A stretch of 64,000 bases of DNA from Kumtagia sp963829135. Lineage in GTDB: Bacteria > Pseudomonadota > Alphaproteobacteria > Rhizobiales > Rhizobiaceae. Of the stretch, positions 45,183-54,723 are shown in pieces. The notes under the pieces are model-generated. The model was not told the DNA's origin. It worked only from the letters and a program-made list of their open reading frames with translations, and did not search any database. The stretch's first letter is position 1. Each line of letters begins with the position of its first letter. The stretch is taken from assembly GCA_963829135.1 (NCBI GenBank), contig CAWHHO010000006.1:675110-739109 (forward strand), given 5' to 3'. The translations under genes and the position numbers were made by a program.

Positions 45183-45911
45183 ATGGCTAAACTTTCCTGG
45201 CTTACCAAGCGCCCGATCGCCCATCGCGGCTACCACGACATGAACAATGCGGTGTGGGAGAACACGCTCTCCGCCTTCGCCCGCGCCGTCGACAACGACT
45301 TCACCATCGAATGCGACGTGCACCTGACCGCCGACAATCAGGTGGTTGTTTTTCACGACAACGACCTCCGCCGTCTCGCCGGCCAGGAAGGTTTCGTCTG
45401 GCAAAAGACTGCCGCCGAGATGGGTGCGCTGAAGATCGGCGGCACCCAGGATCACGCACCTACGCTTCCCGAGATACTGGAATTGGTGAACGGCCGCGTG
45501 CCGCTGATTGTCGAACTCAAGGGCATTCCCGGTCACGATGCCGGGCTGGTCGAAGCGGTCGGCAATATCCTCAACGCCTATCGAGGCCAGGTCGCGATCA
45601 TGTCGTTCGACCATTGGCTAATCCGGGATTTCGTACGGTGCATGCCCGAAATTCCGCGCGGTCTGACCGCATGGGGTACGCAGACACAGGAAATCGAGCA
45701 GCATTTTTCGATGCTAGCCAACGGTATCGACTTTGTATCTTACGCGGTCGACCATCTGCCGAACCGCTTCACGACCTTCGTTCGCGAGCGACTGAAGATG
45801 CCGGTGGTAAGCTGGACGGTCCGCGACGATGCTATGGTACGGCACAGTTTCGCGCATGCCGATCAGATGACATTCGAGGGATTCAAACCGCAAAAGGTGC
45901 TCGTCGCGTGA
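45183..45911 (+). CDS. Glycerophosphodiester phosphodiesterase
   Basis: A 242-residue cytoplasmic GDPD that hydrolyses glycerophosphodiesters to glycerol-3-phosphate and an alcohol. The TIM-barrel motifs are intact: PIAHRGYHD (catalytic His), WENTLSAF (metal Glu), IECDVHLTADNQVVVFHDN (Glu, Asp and the second His). No signal peptide. The stop overlaps the next GTG start (GTGA). Confidence 0.94.
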   Translation: MAKLSWLTKRPIAHRGYHDMNNAVWENTLSAFARAVDNDFTIECDVHLTADNQVVVFHDNDLRRLAGQEGFVWQKTAAEMGALKIGGTQDHAPTLPEILELVNGRVPLIVELKGIPGHDAGLVEAVGNILNAYRGQVAIMSFDHWLIRDFVRCMPEIPRGLTAWGTQTQEIEQHFSMLANGIDFVSYAVDHLPNRFTTFVRERLKMPVVSWTVRDDAMVRHSFAHADQMTFEGFKPQKVLVA

Positions 45912-47167
45912 AATGGCCCTTGCCGCGCAGCTTTCGCAGTGCACATATCAGGGAAATGATGCAGCGCAGCGAAAGCGGCACGGAAGGATCCGAGATCGAG
46001 CAGTCGATCCGCATTGCCGGCTCGATGGCGGATTTCTCGAGAACGGAGTGGGACGCGCTGCGCGCGACCTCGCGTAAGAATCCGGAAAGTGAATACAACC
46101 CATTCCTTTCATATGATTTTTTAGTTTCCTTGGAGGAATCGGGCTGTGCTGCTTCGCGCACCGGCTGGCAGGCCAGTCACCTTCGGCTGGAGGATGCCAC
46201 AGGTGCTCTCCTCGGCGCGGTCCCGGCTTATCTGAAATCGCACAGTCAGGGCGAATATGTCTTCGATCACGGCTGGGCCGATGCATTCGAGCGCGCTGGC
46301 GGTCGATATTATCCAAAGCTGCAGGTCTCCGTGCCGTTCACCCCGGCGACCGGGCCGCGCCTGCTCTGCCGTAGCGATCTCGACCCCTCGTCAACCCGCA
46401 AGACTCTGGCTGCAGGACTCAAGGCCGTTACCGATCGGCTGGGGATATCGTCGGCACATGTGACCTTCGCGGGCGATGGCGATATCGAAACGCTGACTGC
46501 CGCGGGCTTCCTGCACCGCACTGACCAGCAATTCCATTTCTTCAACGACAATTATGCGGCCTACGACGATTTCCTGGCGACACTGGTATCACGCAAGCGC
46601 AAGGCGCTTAAGAAGGAGCGGCGGGAAGCCCTGTCGTCGGGCATATCCATCGATTGGCTGACCGGCAGCGACCTCACCGAGAAAGCCTGGGACGACTTCT
46701 TCGCCTTCTACATGGATACAGGCTCACGCAAGTGGGGGCGGCCATATCTCAACCGCAAATTCTTTTCGCTGATCGGGGAGCGTATGCGGGACGACATCCT
46801 GCTGGTGATGGCGCGGCGCAATGGCCGCAACATTGCCGGCGCTATCAATTTCATCGGCTCAGATACGCTCTACGGCCGAAATTGGGGTTGCATCGAGGAC
46901 CACCCATTCCTGCATTTCGAGGTTTGCTATCATCAGGCGATCGATTTTGCCATCGCAAGGGGATTGCGCGTGGTCGAGGCAGGCGCGCAAGGCGAACACA
47001 AACTGGCGCGCGGGTACTGCCCTGTCACAACCCATTCGGCGCACTATGTCGCCCATCCCGGCCTGCGCCGTGCGGTTGCCGACTACCTGGAGCGTGAGCG
47101 TCGCGAGGTCGCAGAGATCGCCGCAATGCTGGAAGAGCGCGGTCCATTCCGTCGCGAGACCGAATAG
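45908..47167 (+). CDS. GNAT-fold protein of the DUF482 family
   Basis: A 419-residue protein of PF04339, an acyltransferase-fold family once called peptidogalycan biosynthesis. Family blocks: NPFLSYDFLVSLEESGCA, YVFDHGWADAFERAGGRYYPKLQVSVPFTP, RKRKALKKERREA, and EAGAQGEHKLARGYCPV. The donor and acceptor are unknown. GTG 45908 overlaps the GDPD stop; ATG 45956 is an alternative. It belongs to the ridA-GDPD-DUF482 operon. Confidence 0.9.
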   Translation: MKWPLPRSFRSAHIREMMQRSESGTEGSEIEQSIRIAGSMADFSRTEWDALRATSRKNPESEYNPFLSYDFLVSLEESGCAASRTGWQASHLRLEDATGALLGAVPAYLKSHSQGEYVFDHGWADAFERAGGRYYPKLQVSVPFTPATGPRLLCRSDLDPSSTRKTLAAGLKAVTDRLGISSAHVTFAGDGDIETLTAAGFLHRTDQQFHFFNDNYAAYDDFLATLVSRKRKALKKERREALSSGISIDWLTGSDLTEKAWDDFFAFYMDTGSRKWGRPYLNRKFFSLIGERMRDDILLVMARRNGRNIAGAINFIGSDTLYGRNWGCIEDHPFLHFEVCYHQAIDFAIARGLRVVEAGAQGEHKLARGYCPVTTHSAHYVAHPGLRRAVADYLERERREVAEIAAMLEERGPFRRETE

Positions 47168-47231
47168 CGAACCCGCTTGACTGCCGGCACCGGAGACCTG
47201 AAAACATCCCGCGAATTCACGGAACCGCGCC

Positions 47232-47654
47232 ATGCCAGTCTATGAACCCGACAATGTCTTCGCCAAGATCCTGCGCGGCGAGATCCCCTCACACAAGCTC
47301 TATGAGGACGATGCGACATTTGCCTTCATGGACATAATGCCGCGCGGTGAAGGCCATTGCCTGGTGATCCCGAAGCAGCCGTCGCGCAACATACTGGATG
47401 TCGATGCAGCCAGCCTCTCCGCTGTCGCGGCGACAACACAGAAGCTCGCAAGGGCGGTGGTGAAAGCATTTTCCGCGGATGGCGTCACCGTGCAGCAATT
47501 CAACGAACCAGCCGGCGGACAAGTTGTCTTTCACTTGCATTTTCACATTATTCCGCGCTTCGACGGCGTCAGCTTGAAGCCTCATACAGGTCAAATGGAG
47601 AAGCCGGAAATACTCGCCGCCCATGCCGAGAAAATCCGCGCAGCATTGGCATGA
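47232..47654 (+). CDS. HIT-family protein
   Basis: A 140-residue nucleotide-binding hydrolase of the Hint branch. The histidine triad is VVFHLHFHIIPRF. The N-terminal FAKILRGEIPSHKLYEDD is typical. Relatives hydrolyse nucleoside phosphoramidates or acyl-AMP. It follows the DUF482 gene after 64 bp. Confidence 0.94.
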   Translation: MPVYEPDNVFAKILRGEIPSHKLYEDDATFAFMDIMPRGEGHCLVIPKQPSRNILDVDAASLSAVAATTQKLARAVVKAFSADGVTVQQFNEPAGGQVVFHLHFHIIPRFDGVSLKPHTGQMEKPEILAAHAEKIRAALA

Positions 47655-47906
47655 CCCAACGGCATCCGCTCCCGATCTTCCCCGAGAAAACGCCACCGCG
47701 GCGCGGTGAGTGACGCGGGGCGCAAGCTGGAAATCGGGCTAAATCATGGCGATCGACCTTGATGCTGCCGTATTTCTTCCCTAGCCCGATACTGGGCTAC
47801 GAGTGAGGAATCGAGGGGTTCGTCTCACCATTTGAGGTGCCGCTTTTGGTCACCGCTGAAATACCGTCGGCATGCAAGCCAGTCGTGCACGTGGGAAGGA
47901 AGCAGT

Positions 47907-49127
47907 TTGCGATTAAAGCGTAGCGCGAGAGGGGGACGGTTTGCGATAGCGGGGGCATTGTTCTCGGTTGTGCTTGCGTCTTGTACTTCCTCGGGCGATC
48001 CCAGCGCTCAATTGAACGCCGAGGGCTTCAACAATTCAGCGGCCATGATGCCACCTGCCAGACAGCGCATCGGGTGATGCTGACTAGAACAGGCACAGGC
48101 GACGACGGATTGCCGGCGCAGGTTGCATACAGGCCCGCCGCGAACCCGAATGCCTCTCAGAAGCAGAACGAAGCCGCAGTTGCCGCGCTCTCGACCGAGG
48201 GTGACGGAGAACAGAACGTATCGCCGGCTTCTACCCCTTCTGAAGACATCGCGACGCAGAAGCCGGCGCGAAGCTGCGACGGAAAATGGCAAGCCGGCGG
48301 CCACGGAAGAAACCGTCGCAACCGCCTTGGCGCCTGAGCCCGAAGCTCCTAAGAAGAAATCGTTCTTCGGTTCGATGTTCGGCCCCTCCTCCGCATCCGC
48401 ATCCGTATCGACGATGAGGTCGGATCGCAGCGGTGCAGCCGCGCCTGTGAAGAAGCCGGTCCGCGAAACCGTGGTGGAGAACATTCCTGAACAATTGCCG
48501 GCGACGCCGGAAACGCCGAAGCGGGCTGCACCGGCGGCCCTCGAACTGGATATGGCTGCGCTTTCCGAGAGCAATAGCGGCAAGGTCCGCAAACCCGTCC
48601 AGCTGGCTGCCTTCGCCAACGAAGATGACTCACTGCCCGGCGTTCGTGCCTCGGCACTGTTTGAGATCAAGCGGAAATCCGGCATCGATGATGACAGCGA
48701 CGTCGATATCCATGAAGAAGACGAATTCAGCGGCGGCGTGCAGCTTGCCTCGGCCGCAGGCATGGCGAGGCTGGCGCCCAACGGCCTGCTGAAGCAGACC
48801 CAAAGCGTTGACGTTGCCTGCCTGAAGCCATCGCTGGTGCGTGTTCTCAAGGTGATCGAACGTCGCTATGGCCGGAAATTGATCGTGACGTCCGGCTATC
48901 GCAGCCGTGCCCGCAACATCGCTGCGCGCGGCGCCAAGAACTCCATGCACATGTATTGCGCGGCAGCCGACATCCAGGTTCCGGGCGTCAGCAAATGGGA
49001 ACTCGCGACCTTCCTGCGCGCCATGCCGAGTCGCGGCGGCGTGGGCACCTACTGTCATACCAACTCGGTTCATGTCGACGTCGGGCCGGAGCGCGACTGG
49101 AACTGGCGCTGCCGCCGCAGGGGCTAA
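47907..49127 (+). CDS. M15/DUF882-type lipoprotein, with two apparent frameshifts
   Basis: A lipoprotein of about 406 aa with a C-terminal peptidase-like domain (YcbK/DUF882). TTG 47907 follows GGAAGGA; the signal ends in the lipobox LASC. The second frame begins near 48065 (VMLTRTGTGDDGLPAQVAYRPA) and the third near 48268 (EAATENGKPAATEE to the end). One missing and one extra base compensate. The domain (from about residue 290) has VTSGYRSRARN, SMHMYCAAADIQVPG and HTNSVHVDVG, which carry the zinc-ligand positions of the M15 fold. It probably acts on peptidoglycan. The middle region is low-complexity Pro/Ala/Glu. Confidence 0.87.
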
Positions 49128-49262
49128 TAGCCGTGGCGGAATTCCCCCCTCTTCGAGGCGGCAATTCGCCTGCGCCGGCCCGATGCAAGCAAGTTGTGAT
49201 TTTGCGGCGGCGAACGGGTTGCCGAGCCGCGTCGAACTCTGTATAGGCGCTTTTATCTGAGC

Positions 49263-49337
49263 GCGCCCATCGTCTAGCGGTCAGGACACCGCCCTTTCAC
49301 GGCGGTAACAGGGGTTCGATTCCCCTTGGGCGTACCA
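49263..49337 (+). tRNA. tRNA-Glu (UUC)
   Basis: A complete cloverleaf of 75 nt with encoded CCA. The acceptor stem GCGCCCA pairs with TGGGCGT (first pair G-U). The anticodon loop CTTTCAC between stems CCGCC and GGCGG gives anticodon UUC. The T arm is CAGGGGTTCGATTCCCCTTG. It stands at the edge between housekeeping genes and an accessory region. Confidence 0.97.
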
Positions 49338-49384
49338 AGCAAAATCAATCACTTAACTTCCATCTCCCCTCCCCGGCTCTAAGT

Positions 49385-49407
49385 TTTGTCCAACATTTGT
49401 CCAACAT
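49385..49407. repeat. Two-copy 11-bp tandem repeat after tRNA-Glu
   Basis: TTTGTCCAACA occurs twice head to tail (49385-49395 and 49396-49406), 48 bp past the tRNA. Short repeats here may be part of an attachment or arm-type site, but no integrase gene lies near. Confidence 0.6.
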
Positions 49408-49489
49408 TCGCGGTGGTGTATGGTGGCGCATCTTGCATTGCGTTGCTCATGCGCGAGTATGCTCCCAAGCGGGCGGGAGGGCGCGACAC

Positions 49490-50157
49490 ATGCGAGTCGA
49501 TTTTTGGCTACAGGCCGTGACCAACATACTTTCGGTTATCATAGGTTTGCTGCTGGGCGCGGCGCTCGCGGGGACGGGAAGCTGGGCGATTGGGTATCCC
49601 AGTGGCAGACCCTGCTCGCGGGCATCCTCGCGGTCGGCGCAGCGGTAGCGACCATCAACACCATGCAGTTTACCGACGTGCGGCAGCACACCGGCACAAT
49701 GAGTTGGTTAGCTTGCAGCTTCGGCAGGATCGACTGCGCGCCGACCGGGCAAGACCCGGAAAAATGGACCGCCGCATCCTCGATAACGCGGCGCAGACGA
49801 CCGAACACATGAAATCACTTGGCCGTTTGCTGGTAGAACGAAGAACGCCGAAGACCTAAGAGCCTTCGAACTAATGTTTCCCGTCCTTGATCGGATAGTG
49901 TCTTACAAGACAATCAGCGCTGCATCCAATCTGTTCGACAACGACATATTCGACAACTACGAATTGGTGCGCGCTATGCTAGTAGACGCACGGGGCAGTA
50001 TTGGCCAGTCTATCTCCGTGCGAGACATGGGGGCACTTTTGACGAGCAACACCAAAACGCGGATGCCGCTGTTCGGTTGGTCGAACTCGCTCTACCGAAG
50101 CTGCGCAGGTTGCTGGATGATCTTGACGACCTCGCCGATTTATACCTTCCCCGCTAG
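49490..50157 (+). CDS. Membrane-anchored hypothetical protein, with four apparent frameshifts
   Basis: ATG 49490 follows GGGAGGG. Read across four one-base gaps, the protein is about 223 aa: VTNILSVIIGLLLGAALAG (membrane span), GDWVSQWQTLLAGILAVGAAVAT (second span), RHNELVSLQLRQDRLRADRA, KNAEDLRAFELMFPVLDRIV, and the tail KLRRLLDDLDDLADLYLPR. The breaks fall in GGG(G) near 49586, the CAGCACAC stretch near 49690, AA(A) near 49840, and TTTT(T) near 50042; all are missing bases. Rhizobial genomes have similar two-span proteins of unknown role. It may be real decay, but the homopolymer pattern suggests undercalls. Confidence 0.6.
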
Positions 50158-50200
50158 GCCGCCGTCACCCGCCGCCGCTTCGGCGTAAGCTCGCGAGCCG

Positions 50201-50395
50201 CTATTCGTCCGGCAGGAAGGCAGCGCCCTTCTTGCGACGCGTCGGCGTCACCGGCTCGGTGACCGTGATCACCGGCTCATAGATCGTGATCGGATGCGCG
50301 TAGCCTGCGACCGTGAACGTCACCCATCGGTCGTCGACCCGCGTGACCCTGACCGAGATCGTACCCTTATCGCCGACCTTGAGATTGTGCGCCAT
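50201..50395 (-). CDS. Small hypothetical protein
   Basis: About 64 aa from ATG 50395 (MAHNLKVGDKGTISVRV), with AGGG upstream; ATG 50401 and a longer form from 50434 are possible. RVDDRWVTFTVAGYAHPITI looks like a small beta-barrel, and the tail PVTPTRRKKGAAFLPDE is basic then acidic. I recognise the type from phage-like or island DNA in rhizobia but know no function. Confidence 0.6.
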   Translation of the reverse strand: MAHNLKVGDKGTISVRVTRVDDRWVTFTVAGYAHPITIYEPVITVTEPVTPTRRKKGAAFLPDE

Positions 50396-50506
50396 GTCCA
50401 TGCCCTCCGTTGCCGCGCGGGTAACGTGTATCAAGCGGGAAGGTTCTGCGGCTAGTGCTGCCTGTCGTGCGGGTGTAGTGGTAGCGAGAGCAGGAGTGCC
50501 CCGGCA

Positions 50507-50692
50507 ATGAGCAACAAAGTGACCGTCGCCAGTTTCTACGTTTACGACGTGACGAACGACATCAGCAGGGTATCGCCCACGAAGCGGACGATGGAGGAAA
50601 TAACCCGCCTCAAGCTGACGCCTATCGACGGCACGCAGGAAGTCGTGGACGAAAGCGAACTCGACAGCAACGGACGATATTTGGCGCGGTGA
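50507..50692 (+). CDS. Small hypothetical protein
   Basis: A 61-residue protein, MSNKVTVASFYVYDVTNDI to SNGRYLAR, preceded by AGGAG about ten bases upstream. It is soluble, acidic overall, and without cysteines. It diverges from the previous gene. No function known. Confidence 0.6.
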   Translation: MSNKVTVASFYVYDVTNDISRVSPTKRTMEEITRLKLTPIDGTQEVVDESELDSNGRYLAR

Positions 50693-50749
50693 CGCCTACT
50701 TCTTGCACTCGGTTGACCGTGGGCAACAAAAAGACATTGGAGAACTGCG

Positions 50750-50995
50750 GTGGATTGGAAAAGCGCCGAATGCCCTATCTCCCGCGAACCCGCACAAGAT
50801 GCAATCGGGACTGGCGACTACCACCATCACGACTGCCCGACATGCGGGAGATTCGATATCGCCCGGTCCGCGCATACCGCGATAGTAGAAAAGAACCTTT
50901 ACGACATGCCGCAATGCGTTGCTGCGCTGAAAGAAGCGAAAAGGAAGGCCCGGCGGTTTAAGATACCAGTAGTTGAAAGCTATGACTTCTACTGA
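50750..50995 (+). CDS. Small hypothetical protein with Cys/His cluster
   Basis: An 81-residue protein from GTG 50750 (MDWKSAECPISR). HHHDCPTCGRFDI together with C8 could bind a metal. The C-terminal third (LKEAKRKARRFKIP) is basic. It follows the previous small gene in the same direction. No family assigned. Confidence 0.5.
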   Translation: MDWKSAECPISREPAQDAIGTGDYHHHDCPTCGRFDIARSAHTAIVEKNLYDMPQCVAALKEAKRKARRFKIPVVESYDFY

Positions 50996-51017
50996 TCAGC
51001 GGGTGCGTTACTAGTCG

Positions 51018-51206
51018 TCAAGTGAGATTGTGCGCCTGCGGCTTCCAGCCATCCTTTACTGCCGCACCCCTATTGGAGCGCCTCACGATGATGTCTAGAT
51101 CGTTTACGGTTCCGCTCGCTATCCACACCGTCTTCGATTTGCGGGAGACCACGATCTCGACCTCCCTGTCCCAAACTTTGACTTTGTGCGTGTACTCTTC
51201 GATCAT
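51018..51206 (-). CDS. Small hypothetical protein
   Basis: A 62-residue protein MIEEYTHKVKVWDREVEIVV followed by SRKSKTVWIASGTVNDLDIIV and a tail RGAAVKDGWKPQAH. It is predicted to be mostly beta-strand. Similar short proteins occur in many rhizobia without a named function. The start at 51206 is chosen over 51344, because the longer form overlaps the regulator gene. Confidence 0.6.
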   Translation of the reverse strand: MIEEYTHKVKVWDREVEIVVSRKSKTVWIASGTVNDLDIIVRRSNRGAAVKDGWKPQAHNLT

Positions 51207-51300
51207 CGCCGGAAGTCGAAAAAATAGCGGGGCATAACTGCGCGCTTCCAAGGTTCCTTGGGCGATAACGTTACGACCAATGCATGTTCCCTTCTCTAGT

Positions 51301-52041
51301 TCAATGCGTTTGACCGCGCGCCCGACCGAGGTGCAGATAGTCACTTCGAAAGCCAGCCAATTCAGAAAGTCCGTCCCAGTTAAGAACGGTGAGAGTGACT
51401 TGGTCCACCGCTATGAGCTTAGCTTTCCGCAGTATCTGAAGCGTGCGGTTAAGGTGCACGACCGACATGCCCGTCGCCTCGCTGAGATCGCGTTGCGTAA
51501 CCTTGAACGCGCAGCTTAAGTTGTCAGTCTGCCCAATCGCTTGCATCCGTAGCATGGTCTCGCAAAAGAGGTGAGCGACGCGATTGAGTGCTGGCCGTAT
51601 ACCCACATTCACAACCCATTCTCTATAGATCGATGCATCAACTAGTGTTGCCCGCCACAATGATGCGGCCAGACGGGGATGGCGTTCGCACATCAACTTG
51701 ATGGCCTTGTGATCGATAAATCCGACGGTGCAGTCGCTAACGCTGCGAATGTCGCTGTCGAGGACGTCAAGGTGCAAGCTAAGGAGATCGGGCATATCGC
51801 CCGGCATGTGAAAGGCTGACGTTTGTCGCTTTCCGTCCTCGCCGGTATTTGATGTGCCGGCAATGCCGTTTAAGATGATCACGCAGCGTGTGGGCCGATC
51901 ACCCTCCCGGACAATGTCATGGCCGGCAACGATGGCCAATTCCCGCATTGCAATGGCGCTGACAGTCTTATTCTCTGCAGCGGTGAGGGTAAATGAACGT
52001 TCAAACCTCTGAATGAGAGGATGTGAATTGAGACCGGGCAT
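51301..52041 (-). CDS. Crp/Fnr-family transcriptional regulator
   Basis: A 246-residue regulator. The cyclic-nucleotide-like beta roll spans about 25-130 (VREGDRPTRCVIILNGIAG), followed by a dimer helix and a winged helix (VTQRDLSEATGMSVVHLNRTLQILRKAKLI). It lacks the Fnr cluster cysteines at the N-terminus. It matches the large rhizobial group of Crp-like regulators with unknown ligands. It points away from the DUF1254 gene and may govern neighbours in the accessory region. Confidence 0.92.
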   Translation of the reverse strand: MPGLNSHPLIQRFERSFTLTAAENKTVSAIAMRELAIVAGHDIVREGDRPTRCVIILNGIAGTSNTGEDGKRQTSAFHMPGDMPDLLSLHLDVLDSDIRSVSDCTVGFIDHKAIKLMCERHPRLAASLWRATLVDASIYREWVVNVGIRPALNRVAHLFCETMLRMQAIGQTDNLSCAFKVTQRDLSEATGMSVVHLNRTLQILRKAKLIAVDQVTLTVLNWDGLSELAGFRSDYLHLGRARGQTH

Positions 52042-52645
52042 ATTGCATCTCCAGCTCGGGCGGGAGCGCTAGGGGTCTCTCAGTCATTCGAGGGCCGGGG
52101 AGGGCAAATGATGTCCATCAGTATCACATATGATGCCTCATGTCCTAACCTAAACGCTATTATTGCCCTAGCTGTCTAATCCAGCTTTTCGGCAACGTCG
52201 AATGCCACAGCCTCGAATTGGCGATGAGTTGCGAGCGGTGCGGTCGCGGTGACGAGATCAGCGCCCGCGTTTTTATTCCGACCGCTGCGGAACGGCTGAA
52301 GATGAAGGTCCGGCGATTGGTGGCGATCAAGATCAAGCGAGTGCCGGTTTGGAAGGACGAATGATCGCAGGTTCTCCGCAGCGGGCAAATGTCCCCTGTC
52401 AGTGGAGAATTGCCTGGACCGCGGCAACCGGCCATCACAACCGGTTCTGCGTGGCTGTGCGAGAAGATGAACGGCTGCCCCCCCCGGCGGGTCTCGCGGT
52501 AGGCAGCCTAAATACGCAAGCTGATTTCTCCTACTCAAGGAGTTTTTCGAAGTTGTGAGGACGACTGTGTCATAAACGCTCCGATTGTGTATGGTGGGCT
52601 TCGCTGGCGAAATCCAAATGATAAGGAATGACTAGGGAGCACTGC
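52042..52645. other. Intergenic stretch with a possible zinc-ribbon remnant
   Basis: About 600 bp between the regulator and the DUF1254 gene. Apart from the small open frame at 52224-52364 there is no supported gene. The 200 bp before DUF1254 should hold its promoter. Confidence 0.5.
52224..52364 (+). pseudogene. Small zinc-ribbon-like protein or its 3' remnant
   Basis: The open frame runs from 52149 without a start codon before ATG 52224. In-frame residues include YYCPSC and FGNVECHS upstream, then MSCERCGRGDEISARVFIPT and a basic helix ending VPVWKDE. CxxC pairs suggest a zinc ribbon. Either a 46-residue protein starts at 52224, or the 5' end has been lost. Confidence 0.35.
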
Positions 52646-54106
52646 ATGAAACATATGTTTTTCTCGGCGTTTGCGGTCGCCGGTGTGATGGCTCTAACCT
52701 CGACCCTCGCGGCGCAGGCGCAGACGGCACTCACGGCGGAGGAGGCACACGCCATCGGCGTTGATGCCTATGTCTACTTCTATCCACTGCTATCGATGGA
52801 AATATCGCGCCAGACGTTCACAAATATTGCCGCCGGCAAGGAAATCGGGAAAGGCCCGATGAACACCTTTACCAACGTGTCCGAATACCCGCCAGCCGAC
52901 TTCAAGGGCGTAGTGAGGTCGAACTTCGATACCCTGTATTCGAGTGGATGGCTCGACTTGACGAAGGAACCACTGGTGATATCGGCACCCGATACCGCCG
53001 GCCGCTACTATCTGCTCCCAATGCTCGACATGTGGACGGATGTCTTTGCTTCGCCGGGCTGGCGAACCACAGGTACTGCGGCGGGCCACTTCCTAATCGC
53101 TCCTCCCGGGTGGCGCTCCGATCTGCGCGACAAGTTCATCGAGGAGTTTAAACTACCCGAGGGCACCCAGCGCATCGACGCCCCAACACCTTACGTTTGG
53201 GTGATCGGTCGTACCAAGACTGATGGACCGGCAGACTATGATGCAGTGCATAAGATTCAGGCGGGCTATAAGATCACGCCGCTGAGCGAATGGGGTAAAG
53301 AACCCAAGCCTGTCGAGGTCAAGGTCGATCCAAACGTCGACATGAAGACGCCACCTAAGACCCAGGTCGACACCATGCCGGCCGACAAGTATTTCGCGTT
53401 GGCAGCGGAGTTGATGAAGGTCAATCCGCCGCACATTACCGATGAGCCGATGCTGGCACAGCTCAAGAAAATCGGCATCGAAGTCGGCAAGAGCTTCGAC
53501 ATGGGCAAGGTTGATCCGACCGTTGCCAAAGCACTGGAGAGCGTGCCTGCCGATGCACAGAAACTGATGGCTTGGAAACTGGCGACGTTAGCGCGCGTCG
53601 CCAATGGCTGGTCCATGAACACTGACACGATGGGCGTTTACGGAAACTACTATCTCAAGCGCGCGATCGTCGCACAACAGGGTCTCGGAGCGAACCTAGT
53701 CGAGGACGCGATATACCCGCTCAATCTCGCTGATAGCGACGGCAAACCGCTGGATGGTGCTTCTAAATATACCATGACTTTCGACAAGAGCAGCCTGCCT
53801 CCTGTAAATGCGTTTTGGTCGATCACACTGTACGATGAGGCTGGCTTCCAAGTCGGCAATGTCCTCGAACGCTTCGCCGTGAGTTCATGGATGCCGTTCG
53901 TCTACAATGGCGACGGCTCGCTTGATCTCTATTTCCAAAATGAAAGCCCAGGGAAGGACAAAGAGGCGAACTGGCTGCCTGCGCCCAAGGGTCCGTTCAA
54001 CCTGACAATGCGGCTCTATGCGCCGAAGTCGGACGCCCTCACTGGCAAGTGGAATCCGCCTGCGGTGACGAAGGTCCAGGCGCTCCCGGGTGTGGTTGGA
54101 CAGTGA
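52646..54106 (+). CDS. DUF1254/DUF1214 secreted protein
   Basis: A 486-residue exported protein. ATG 52646 follows TAGGGAG; the signal peptide is MKHMFFSAFAVAGVMALTST to the AQAQ cleavage site. The DUF1254 domain (about 40-180) has AYVYFYPLLSMEISRQ and RSNFDTLYSSGWLDL; the DUF1214 domain (about 340-470) has GNYYLKRAIVAQQGLGANL and FWSITLYDEAGF. These proteins are widespread in soil bacteria and have no proven activity. Confidence 0.93.
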   Translation: MKHMFFSAFAVAGVMALTSTLAAQAQTALTAEEAHAIGVDAYVYFYPLLSMEISRQTFTNIAAGKEIGKGPMNTFTNVSEYPPADFKGVVRSNFDTLYSSGWLDLTKEPLVISAPDTAGRYYLLPMLDMWTDVFASPGWRTTGTAAGHFLIAPPGWRSDLRDKFIEEFKLPEGTQRIDAPTPYVWVIGRTKTDGPADYDAVHKIQAGYKITPLSEWGKEPKPVEVKVDPNVDMKTPPKTQVDTMPADKYFALAAELMKVNPPHITDEPMLAQLKKIGIEVGKSFDMGKVDPTVAKALESVPADAQKLMAWKLATLARVANGWSMNTDTMGVYGNYYLKRAIVAQQGLGANLVEDAIYPLNLADSDGKPLDGASKYTMTFDKSSLPPVNAFWSITLYDEAGFQVGNVLERFAVSSWMPFVYNGDGSLDLYFQNESPGKDKEANWLPAPKGPFNLTMRLYAPKSDALTGKWNPPAVTKVQALPGVVGQ

Positions 54107-54723
54107 AAGTGGATGTCTGCCAGAGATTACGAGCTTACGCCTCGACGGCAGACGACTTAGGAAGGGCCAAAAACCGCTGCAAGGGGGTCAACAAATTTTT
54201 TGCGTGGGGAGGAAGACGGGGAAACAAACAAGATGCAAATTGGCGAATGGGCTTGCTCGGTTTCCTGCCGCACTCGCGAGATGAACATAAGTCAAGGTTG
54301 CATCAACTATCAGCTGGCTTGCCGATAGTCAGCATTTGGTCGCAAGCTGTCCGACGCCTACTGACCTTCTGAGGTCATGAGAACTTAACCTATCACCGAC
54401 CGTAAAATGCCAAAAGAGATTTGAAGCGCTCTCCCATCTGAACCAGGCCAGCTCGCATGGCCAGCTCGCATTAGTTCGGGTGCGGCCGGCCGCCCGGCGA
54501 TGTCGCGATGTTACCATCATCCCAAATCATCAAAGGCGCGACCATCTGGGCGGTCGCCTCAATGCGCTACAACCTTCGGGAAGGATCCTGGATCGAGCAG
54601 CGATTGCCCAAGCCGCGGGCGCCCTGTCAGCTATCCTCCAGCTGTAAATATTCCGAGCGCCGGAACATCCGCAATAGCGCCTCGTTCCTCCACATCTATC
54701 AAACCTATAAAAGGAGGAGTGCT
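54107..54723. other. Non-coding stretch with short repeats
   Basis: About 615 bp with no supported gene. It holds a small hairpin (TGACCT-TCTG-AGGTCA, 54362-54377), the tandem repeat at 54446-54471, and a 12-bp palindrome GCGGCCGGCCGC (54482-54493). The last 60 bp contain the leader of the next gene. Confidence 0.5.
54446..54471. repeat. Perfect 13-bp tandem repeat
   Basis: GGCCAGCTCGCAT is repeated head to tail with no spacer. It lies in non-coding DNA and was probably made by replication slippage. Confidence 0.8.
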
